Positions 54,894 to 64,000 of a stretch of DNA of 64,000 bases are shown piece by piece; the first letter of the stretch is position 1, and each line of letters begins with the position of its first letter. The position numbers and the translations under genes are program-made. This DNA is from Fragum whitleyi (Eukaryota > Mollusca > Bivalvia > Cardiida > Cardiidae): NCBI GenBank assembly GCA_948146395.1, contig OX411552.1:49149258-49213257 (forward strand), read 5' to 3'. The notes under the pieces are model-generated. The model did no database searches. It was not told the origin of the DNA and saw only the letters and a program-made list of their open reading frames with translations.

Positions 54894-56494
54894 AACAAGA
54901 GGACCAAGATGGTCCTAGATCGCTCACCTGAGTCTCTATGACCCCTGGGACATCACATTAATTAGATAGGCAGATGTCAAAAAGAAGATAAATGCCTAAG
55001 ATCAATACCGTGGAACGTTTTCAGCGAAGAGCAAGGCAGATATGCCTTTTTGCTCTTTGATTCTATGTAAAAAGGGATGCACCCGGGTGGACCCCAAAAG
55101 TGACCCCAGGGTCTTGATATGAACAAATTTGGAAGAGGTCCATAAGATGATGCTACATTCTAAATATGAAAGCTGTCTTCCTTCTGGTTTAAGAGAAGAA
55201 GATTTTTGAAGGTTTTCCCATTTTCACCCATCGTGCTCAGATGAGCTGAAAGGGATGCGCCCGGGTGGAGCCCATATATGACCCAAGGGTCTTGATATGA
55301 ACAAACTAGATGATGCTACATATCAAAAAAGAAAGCAGTGTGCCCTCTGGTTTCAATTAAAGAAAATTTTAAAAGATTTTTGCTCTTTGATTCTATGTAA
55401 AAAGGGTTGTGCCCGGGTGGAGCCCAAATATGATCCTAGGGTCTTGATATGAACAAACTTAGTAGAGGTCCACTAGATGATGCTACATACCAAATATGAA
55501 AGCTGTCTGCCTTCTGGTTTCATAGAAGAAGATTTTTGAAGATTTTCATTTTTTACCCTTTGTGCTCATAAGAGATAAAGGGATGCACCCGTGCAAAGCC
55601 CAAGTATGACCCAAGGGTCTTGATATGTACAAACTTAGTAGAGGCCCACTAGGTGATGCTACACACCAAATATTTAAGCTGTCTGCCATCTGGTTACAGA
55701 GAAGAAGATTTTTAAAGATTTTCGTTCTTTGATTCTTTGTAAAAAGGGTTGGGCCCGGGCAAAGCCCAAACATGACCCCAGGGTCTTGATATGAACAAAC
55801 TTGGTAGAGGTCCACTAGATGATGCTACATACCAAATATGAAAGCTGTCTGCCTTCTGGTTTCAGAGAAGAAGATTTTTGAAGATTTTCATTTTTTTTAC
55901 CCTTCGTGCTCATAAGAGATAAAGGGATGCACCCGTGCAAAGCCCAAGTATGACCCAAGGGTCTTGATATGAACAAACTTGGTAGAGGCCCACTAGGTGA
56001 TGCTACACACCAAATATTTAAGCTGTCTGCCATCTGGTTACAGAGAAGAAGATTTTTAATGATTTTCGCTCTTTGATTCTATGTAAAAAGGGTTGGGCCC
56101 GGGCAAAGCCCAAATTTGAACCCAGGGTCTTGATATGAACAAACTTGGTAAAGGTCCACTAGATGATGCTACATACCAAATATGAAAGCTGTCTGCCTTC
56201 TGGTTTCAGAGAAGAAGATTTTTAAAGATTTTCATATTTTCACCCTTTTTGTTAAGGGTAAAGGGAAAGTTAAGGGTGTATTTCATTTATTTGAACATCT
56301 TTGGTAGAACTTGACCCAAGGAACATCCCTGCCAAGTTTCATCAAGATTGGCCCACTGGTTTAGGAGGAGAAGATGTTTAAAGAAATTGTGGACGACGCA
56401 CGACGGACGACGGACGACGCACGACTGACGACGGACGACGGACATTCTACGATCCCAATAGCTCACCTTGAGCACTTCGTGCTCAGGTGAGCTA
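54894..56494 (-). mobile_element. Rolling-circle-like element with about seven ~170-bp units
   Basis: Plus strand: AACAAGA, hairpin AGGACC-AAGAT-GGTCCT, CGCTCACCTGAG, seven units marked GATGATGCTACATACCAAATATG (55150 to 56165), a GACGGACGAC microsatellite (56391-56445), then GAGCAC-TTC-GTGCTCAGGTGAGCTAA. Ends are the same as 47007-48890 but the core unit is different. Confidence 0.8.
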
Positions 56495-56499
56495 AAAAC

Positions 56500-58040
56500 A
56501 ATGCCATTTTTTGTAAACACCACTTTTAACTATAGTTCAATTGCATCATTAAGGCTTAAGAATCTGTGACATAGACGCTCCGACACGAGGAAAGTTAACG
56601 ACTATGAGGCGACTGATTGATGTATCGGCCGATTCGACAGTGAATTTTCGAGATCGGCGACGCGTCCGTGAGTTTTACCTTCAAGTTTAAAAATACTGAC
56701 TAGTCGGCGATATCTTTTGGTTTTTTTAAAAGCCAGTCTAAAATCTTAATTTCTCAATGAAACCCTATTTTGTCGGTGCTCATTTGTATTGATTCCAATG
56801 AACATCCACATTAAAGAATTTGAGCAAGTATCATTAAAATAATCCATATTGAAAACCAAATTCTCCCTTTATCAGTAGCTCTGGCAGACGTTCTTACCTT
56901 ATCACTTTCGTTAGGTATCGTCGATACGCCGGCGACGTTTCGCCTGCTCATCGACGTCATCAAGCCGGCGTGTCGTCGGAATGCTACGCTTAATCGACCA
57001 TTCAATATATGTTTATTCAACTTTTCAGCGACCAATGCGTTTAAAAGAGATTTGGCCACTTCATTACATCAAATCGGTCTAAAGTGTTTGCCTGGTCGAT
57101 CTCAATGCAGTTGAGATCCTTGTGTAAGCGGGGAAAAAAAAGGCAATATCTATACATCGTGAAGATAAGAAACAATGTTTTGTGTTTAAAAGAAAGAGAA
57201 ATATTTTTTCCGCCAGCAATATATTTTACCCAAAATTGAATTAGAACAATTAATACATTGATCGACTTTACGAGAAGCATCTTTTTTTAAAAATCTGAAT
57301 GAGATGCCCTTATAAGGACAAAAGGGTCACAATAGGATATGAATCAACTGGTTTATCTACAACTTAACATGTTGGGTAAAACAAAACGTAACATCAACCT
57401 GTTAAATCTTCATTTACCATATTTTGAATCCTTATCGATGATAATTTCAAAGTACAAGATGTTGAAATAAAACAGAGTCAAAGTTTCATTCACAAAGAAG
57501 TTACTTTTGAAGATGACGTTGGAGTATCAAATCAAATACATGTACTTTGTCGAGTGATTCATTTTTATCTAAGTTACACCAGGTGTGATTTTTAAATGTT
57601 TGTTTTTTGAATGAGGTTTAACACTCGATGAGTTCCCGTGCACGTGTTACTTATTCCACATCCAAAATTTAGAAAATTATTGCATTGATGAATTGCAGAG
57701 TTTTTAGAAAAACAAATGTAAAATGGGAATCGTACACTTACAAATAAAATGTTTTCAAAACTTTCGCCAGAAAATAAAAATAAAACAACAAGTAATGCCC
57801 ATTCTAAATGAAAGGGACACACGTCTCTCATTTTAACAAACACCAACTTTTACCCAAATTAGACAAAATTAAATATCATCTTAATATGAATATTTCGTCT
57901 TATATATTTGGAATGTACGAAACGTTTCTGCACGTAAACATTAAAAGAAATGATGGAAAAAAATAAAATAAACCAAACAAATCGGGTGGTGGAATTACCG
58001 CGTACATTATTCAACGTTTGCAATATAAAAGACGTTATGA
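56500..58040. other. Intergenic or SLC6 intron; no gene seen
   Basis: No frame with protein-like composition on either strand and no SLC6 TM1-TM5 motif. Some CpG-containing stretches at 56600-57000, nothing further. Confidence 0.45.
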
Positions 58041-58041
58041 C

Positions 58042-58990
58042 CTCGAATTACTAGAGATTAAGTCCATCGAGATCGAAATAAATCGCCCAAAACATCAGTC
58101 ATTTTTGCTAAACTTTGTTTATCGACTATCAAACTCAAAATCAGTCTTGGATAGATCTTTATGCTCAACAGATTGAACAACTCGATATATCAAAAAAAGA
58201 ATATCTATGGAGATTTGATATAAGATTTGACGAGAAAAAATATCTTGGAAATATTTGGAAAAAAAGGAAATGGTCTGATCTAATTCCAAATTCAAATTTC
58301 GATTTGCAGCAACTTTTCAAACTCCCTACTAGAGATACTAATAATAGTAAAAGCATCATCGACCATACTTAAACAAATTGCCCGAGAAAAACGTGTGAGG
58401 AATTTATTTCTCCTTTATATCAATTAGTGACCACAACCCAATATGCTTTACTCCCGCATCAAACACTTTAGTGTCAACCCAGTTAATCTCAGATTTGAGT
58501 TATTAGAATATAGGTCAGTTAAACATTTTGATATCAAAAAATTCATCGCCGATTTGTCGAATTCCGGAATAGAGCATATTGAAAAAGTAACGAATCTGAA
58601 CGAAGCCTTTGATGAATTTTACCATTAACTAAATTTGACAGTTCATGCATCCATGAAACATGAGCGTTTAAAACGAATTCATCAGCCAAATTGGTTTAAC
58701 AAAGATATAAAAGACTTGATGCATGAAAGGGAGCAAATAAACGTGGCAATCGTGTGGGATATAAATTGCTTTGTAATAAAGTTACCAATATGATTCAAAG
58801 AAGAAAGAAAAAAAATATTTCCATAGCGCCATACAGGAAAGTCAAAATTCAAAAATGTTATAGAGGAACCTGAAGGGTTAAATATTTCTACAATCAAGGA
58901 AGATTTTGTTTCCTCTCTTTTGCTGTTTAAGCTGAACAATGTTTGGGCTTCTTGTGCATATAAAATTCTTGAAAAGGTCACACACATGCA
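58042..58990 (+). pseudogene. LINE endonuclease-domain remnant (CR1/L2/Jockey-like)
   Basis: In pieces joined by frameshifts: LEIKSIEIEINRPK (58042 on), QSWIDLYAQQIEQLDISKKEY with WRFDIRFD where an intact endonuclease has GDFN, KWSDLIPNSNFDLQQL then KLPTRDTNNSKSIIDHT, SISDHNPICFT (~58421-58453, the SDH catalytic motif), then RIKHFSVNPVNLRF and EYRSVKHFDIKKFI. After ~58640 EPEGLNIS and EDFVSSL fit the linker before the reverse transcriptase. At least two frameshifts and stops make it inactive; no reverse transcriptase core was found. Confidence 0.7.
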
Positions 58991-58999
58991 TCTTGTAAA

Positions 59000-60380
59000 A
59001 GATTGACTAATGGCTATGACAATTTGCAGTTTTAATTGATAACAAACTTTATATGGTACAATTTCTTCAATACGTCAAGTTCCTCGAACACAGTTATAAT
59101 AACAATCTATTGGGATTTATAAAACTACGCATAATGTAGAAAAAATGTATACAAAAATGAATTAGGAGTGTATACGGGAGTTCCAACGTGGCTTAATCGT
59201 CCGCCTGCGTTGACAGTAATACAAAAAAGCATTTAATCATAACAGTGAAACAAAGACAACGCTAAGGCAAGGGGACTGTTCTTAATCAAAAGCAGAGACC
59301 AATTTTTAGTGACCATATTGTAACTTTGTGATTAGTTAAGAAAGAAGGGGGTGGTCTTTAGTACCAAAAGACGGACCACTTTCCCATGACAGAAAGGCAA
59401 ACAATTCACTTTTTTTTAAATTTAGATGATATAAGATGACCAATTGAGAAATTTAATTACCATCTTCGGAGGAGAAACTTTAATCAAGGTCATTCTCTTT
59501 GACCATGAGTGTCTTAATCATAGTTTTCAAGAACTTGTTTACAAATTAAACATAATTGGAAGTTATTACATTTTCATGGGTTCCAAAGACCCTCGTTGTA
59601 CCAACAGAAGGTTCTTTTTCCGAGTATTTTGTGCTCCCTTGCTTGAATTTTTAAATGAAAATGAACAGGCTTCCCAATCTTAATTTCAAACCTCAATTTT
59701 GTTTTTAAGTCGGAATGCGGAGCAATTCCAACTTAGATTTGACAAAACCGCAAAATGAATACAAGATAATTTCATTTCGGGTTTTTTGATAACACATATC
59801 ACGTGAACAGGATGTGAATACACTTTGGCCTATTTTGTATATCTCAACTTGAAATAGACATACATTTTATTTCACCAAGAAGTAAAAATGTTGTACAATT
59901 ACACAACTATCACTTCATGTAAATTATCAACACGCTAATTTATGTTTTAAACGATATTTATTGAAAGTTGCGTACGAATTTACTAGTATCACATGTTTGC
60001 ATTACTATATTTGGAAATCATGTGATAAGTCAAGTCCAATAAAGTCAGCCAGCTTTTGACAAAAGCACAAGCCAATCACGTGATCTGCTTATTTGGTAAT
60101 GTCGCCACCTGTTTTTCGTAGAATTATGTTATAGCTTCTTTTAGATGCCTAGTTTCTCTTTCTGAACGACCTTATTACACACTTCAACCTAATAGTTCAA
60201 ATTTAAACCATCATTAGAAACGCGCGACATCTACAGATTATTTATCTGTATTAAAAACCCGATCCAGTAAATATTCTCTTTTTGTTACTTCTCTGAAAAA
60301 ACAGAACCTCGTTTCCAAATTGCGCGACAATTTCACTTGATGATGGACGCAGCAAGGATCGATGAAGGTATAGATCCACA
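59000..60380. other. No gene seen
   Basis: AT-rich; a 79-codon frame at 59444-59683 has no recognisable motif. It may contain further decayed LINE sequence downstream of 58990, but I cannot align it. Confidence 0.4.
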
Positions 60381-60386
60381 AGTTTA

Positions 60387-60453
60387 AGTGAGTGATCAAA
60401 GGTCAATTTTGTCTATGTACCTGTATAGACAAAATTTACCTTTGATCACTCAT
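60387..60453. repeat. Fold-back repeat
   Basis: GTGAGTGATCAAAGGTCAATTTTGTCTAT inverted in ATAGACAAAATTTACCTTTGATCACTCAT, loop GTACCTGT. A half copy is at 45285-45312. Confidence 0.85.
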
Positions 60454-60857
60454 TCTAAATTGTTGGTCTATAGGCAAACATTTATCTTCTCTTTCTGCTT
60501 TTGTCCATTTTCCTTAAACTTGCTTAGACATAAATTCATTTTTGCAAACATACGCACGTGCACAATCCTTTAAATAAAATTGAAGATTATCACAAGTTAA
60601 CTACAGCCTTTATACTTATCAAATATCTGAACTAGTTTACAAACCCCACGTGTTTTGCCACTTTCAAGAAAGGTACTTCGACCGAAATTTGATCGTATCG
60701 CAATCGTACGATAAAAATTGGCCTTTAAGAAACATTTTTGGCTTTCAAGAAACATGTCGTATCGTGTAATTTACAATCAAATTTGCGACACCTTAAGGCG
60801 AGTCGTAAATTTTGCGATTTTGACTGTGCAAGCATAATATTTTCTCTTATTTCATAT

Positions 60858-61174
60858 TTGTACGCCGCTGGAGGAGGTCGAATATTGGCGTGTTCATCTC
60901 CGTCTGTCCGTTCGTCCGCCCATCCGTCCGTCTGTACGTAAGTACGTACGGCCACTCTTCATGTGAGCACAACTCCACCCAAGTTTCTGGTTGGATTTGA
61001 ATGAAACAGAATGTTCCTAGTAACCCGACCTTGCGCTTAAGGTCACGCTTTGGTTAATTTCAGCCGTGTCATGGACTTTATGTGAAAAAATTATGAACGT
61101 AACTCCTCCCTCATTAATGGACCGATTTGGATGAAAATTTCACAGGATGCTCTTAGTTAATTCTTCATCTTGTT
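60858..61174 (+). mobile_element. Rolling-circle-like element
   Basis: Starts TTTGTACGCCGCTGG, then GTCTGTCCGTTCGTCCGCCC and CCGTCCGTCTGTACGTAAGT; ends TTCATCTTGTT. Inner phrase GGATTTGAATGAAAC/GGATGAAAATTTCACAGG is duplicated. Confidence 0.5.
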
Positions 61175-62879
61175 TTAATTATTATTAATTTCAGTTTAAA
61201 GAGGTTTGAAATCCCCATCCAATCAATCAACCATAACGAACAGTTTGAACTCGACAATTTAAATATGTAGTCTGCAAATGGTTTGAATTTGGTTCTGTCA
61301 AAATGAGTAGCGCCTACAAGTATTTTTGTGAAACAGCAGCAGCATATTATGACTATGACACTCTTGTTATTCTAGCAGAGGGTTTTCCGATTATTAGGCT
61401 TTAAACACGCCATTTTTCCAAGTACAATATAGTGAAAAAATATACCGGAAAGAATGGATGCATGAACATTTTGTAGTTTGATTTAGCTCTATGATAATCG
61501 TACGATTGTCGCAGAATATAGTGGTATTAAATTGTTGTCTCTCGTAGGAACTAACTCTTTTTTTGATCATGGCTAAAAACGATTGCTTAACTTTACTTGT
61601 TTTAGGGAGGCAGAGAATAAAGATTAACAAGAAATGTTTTATTAAACATATCTAAATAAAAAAAAGTTGTCTTAGTAAAAACTCCGTTGTTCAATTCTTC
61701 AGGCGAAACTTATTTGAAAATTCTAGTATTTTCGGTCAACACAATAACATTTACAATCATCTAAAAAGCTGCAAAATCGCAAACAATAAAAATGGGAGTA
61801 TTTCCTGTTAGGTAAACGCAAAGTGTGAAACTTTTTTTCAAACAGTGAATAAGTCTTTAGTAAAGAAACGAAACTTCAATGTATCAAAGTTTTCTATTAA
61901 GTAACACTGCTACGACATCGACAACTTACGCATGAAAGAGTGATTATAAATACTTTTATCTGCAAGCGTTAGAATGGGATAACCGAATTTTTTTACAATA
62001 CGTTCCATTCATACGCGAAGCTTCACAGATAAAAGCAATTATGAACCAATATTGAAAACAAGAAAAAAGTAATAGTCAATGAGAAACAAAATTAGGGTCT
62101 CTGTTGTTGCAACTATCCTTTTGTAGAATTTAGTATGAGAATAAAAGTTACTATTTTTACACAAACCACAATGATAATTGAATATAATGATAATAATAAA
62201 AAGATTAGAAGTTAGGACCTCGAAACATTCACCCGGAACTTGGTACATGTGATCATGCTCGTTTTACCAGGAGCTATCAGGTATCAGGTTCAATTAGTCT
62301 TGTAATGCTCCACACATCCTGCGCGACGGCTCGGAGTCGTTGTATTATCGTTGAAATATTCATTAATATTGATCTGGACATACAAGAAGACATTCTTTTG
62401 GTCAGTATGGTGATTTTATTTTCTGTGATTAAGGGGACAGTTTACCCACTAACGTGTAAGTTTATACCAGATGATCTGCACGTGATGACTCAAAAAATCA
62501 ATTTTACGATGACCAAATTGTCTATGATTTTCAAAGATTTTTTGTGGAAGCAATTTACCACCATCCTAACTATAATGGTACGATGTTCATAAAATCAATC
62601 GTACGACTTTTCTTCTTGGAAGGGGCCTCAGGTCCCACCGGAATATCTACAATACTCATGAACAATTATGCTCTTTGTCCCCGATTCGCGCATGGTAATC
62701 ATATCTTCTACGTGTGCATTGGTTTGAAGTAAGCACCAATATATTTTCTTGGTTTTTCTATTGCAGAATTATGTTCTCCCATTTCTTCCTTTGTATCGTT
62801 TCTTTCATCAGATTCAGGCCTGTATTGCGATTCAGGGGTTTAAGCGCCCCTCGTTGTTCAAAAACATTGATTATTATAC

Positions 62880-63161
62880 GCCCATCAAATGACGATACGT
62901 ATTATGTGATCACCTGGGGCCTGTTTTACTAAACAACTTACGATCATTTTTTGCGTAAGTCGAAAATTAAAGTTGCTTCTACAGTAGTAACTAAACATGG
63001 AATTCTGCCATGCATTATCTCATTGGAATCGTCTCCTTCAGACGATTCCAATGAGATATTGCAAGACAGAATCTAGCGATGAATAAAAACACCAGGTACG
63101 ATTTGTGATTTTGACTTACGATCAATTTTGTCGTAAGAAGTTTAGTAAAACGGGCCCCTGG
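62880..63161. mobile_element. MITE (62923-63161) inserted in a rolling-circle-type 5' end
   Basis: TTATACGCCCATCAAATGACG...CGTATTATGTGATCACC at 62876-62922 matches the start of the 939-1990 element. It is then cut by CCTGGGGCC...GTTTTACTAAAC, a third copy of the 20087-20300 family ending GTTTAGTAAAACGGGCCCCTGG, with a perfect inner hairpin GAATCGTCT-CCTTC-AGACGATTC. Confidence 0.7.
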
Positions 63162-63317
63162 TCACTATCTCTTGAACGCATTCCAACTTATTAGTACTAT
63201 CAGTACTTTGATTATCTCTTGGTGTTTTAACGAAGGAAACAATCGATCAAAAATGTATTTAGTAAAATTTTCTTGACTTTAATTATTAAAAATTCCAAAT
63301 GCGTTGTGAGCCCGAGA

Positions 63318-64000
63318 GTGGAGCCCAGGATTTTGTTGTTGCATATGGCTCCTCCGCCATTAGACTTTATTCACGGACACAGCAACGCGAAAATAAAATT
63401 ATATACATGTATCATGCAATGAAGCCTGTGCTGACATGACATCACCTGTCTGATAATATAATATGATATCAGACAGTCTATTTTTAGAAACAATTTGCAT
63501 ACACTCTCCTCTGAATTTCTTTGATTTTTAAAGGTTTATTACAATTAAGCGCGAACAAAGATTGCATGAAAAATAGAATTACATGAAAGTGTCTTAAAAT
63601 ATCAATGTTATCTGGTCACGACAGTAAAAAATTATCACGACTCGGCAAAGCCTCGTCATGATAAAAACTCCAAATCTCGACCAGATAACACTAACACAAT
63701 GTTCTTCTCTATATCCATTATAACTCGAAAACAATTCTGTAGGTAGTTTTGTCAACCTATTCTATGTTTAAAATAGTTTCATAACCCTTTTCGGGTGTAA
63801 AATTAAAATTACACGTTGATATCTTGTTAGGAGAATCTCGTTAGCACGTGGGTTTAATGACGTCAAAAGCATCAACGTTCCCGCCAAAGGTGGCGTTGAG
63901 TGCATAAATGGGCGGAACTATCTGTGTACATAGTAAAAACACATGACAAACGAGTTTTATTGGGAATAAAGTTCTATGTAATATCTTCTTATTTCATTTA
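63318..64000. repeat. Dispersed repeat with inverted segment A and fold-back, runs off the window
   Basis: 63318-63400 resembles segment B (54116 on). 63601-63705 is a fold-back (AATGTTATCTGGTC / GACCAGATAACACTA, loop CTCGGCAAAGCCTCG). 63838-64000 is segment A in reverse (GTGGGTTTAATGACGTCAAAAGC, GGCGGAACTATCTG). The element continues past 64000. Confidence 0.55.

Noticed and set aside
55546..56033. Repeated minus-strand peptides (CSYQDPGV, SRPLGHTWALHG)
   Set aside because: Products of the ~170 bp tandem units, not coding.
62305..62592. 95-codon plus-strand frame
   Set aside because: No recognisable motif, signal or splice context; likely chance in AT-rich DNA.

Overview
The window reads as nuclear DNA of a bivalve mollusc, probably a heterodont or venerid-type clam. 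That placement is inference from gene content and repeat style, not a database match. It is AT-rich, has short exons with canonical GT/AG introns, and is packed with small mobile elements: fold-back and inverted-repeat elements, tRNA-derived SINEs, and rolling-circle-like elements with ~157-170 bp tandem cores.

Three protein-coding genes can be assembled exon by exon with consistent splice phases. (1) 708-17878 (+): a single-pass receptor-like membrane protein of 972 aa in 13 coding exons, with a signal peptide, three CUB or CUB-like domains, one LDL-receptor class A module, a transmembrane helix and a ~480-residue acidic/serine-rich tail carrying two PPxY motifs. The order resembles NETO/LEV-10 auxiliary receptor proteins, but orthology is not established. 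(2) 24942-34285 (+): CCDC113 (CFAP263), an axonemal coiled-coil protein of 387 aa in 8 exons, with an X-box-like site just upstream of the ATG and a possible alternative last exon at 32937-33083. (3) 42510-52083 (-): the C-terminal six exons (405 aa, TM6 to TM12 plus tail) of an SLC6 transporter of the neutral amino acid (B0AT/SIT) branch. The exons for TM1-TM5 were not found in the remaining 12 kb and probably lie beyond the window.

Between and inside these genes: 1-648 holds a SINE-like copy; 18.5-24.9 kb, 34.6-42.3 kb and 52.1-64.0 kb are gene-poor and repeat-rich. Two broken LINE fragments are present (C-terminus at 7.3-7.7 kb, minus; endonuclease region at 58.0-59.0 kb, plus).

The strongest less-ordinary signal is a set of at least ten otherwise different repeats with the same end layout: a start within T-rich sequence followed by a hairpin or subterminal repeat, often a tandem or microsatellite core, then a short hairpin followed by TCTTGTT. 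This looks like Helentron-type (HINE) termini. One of these ends forms the pyrimidine tract of an SLC6 splice acceptor, and a second element family abuts another SLC6 acceptor.
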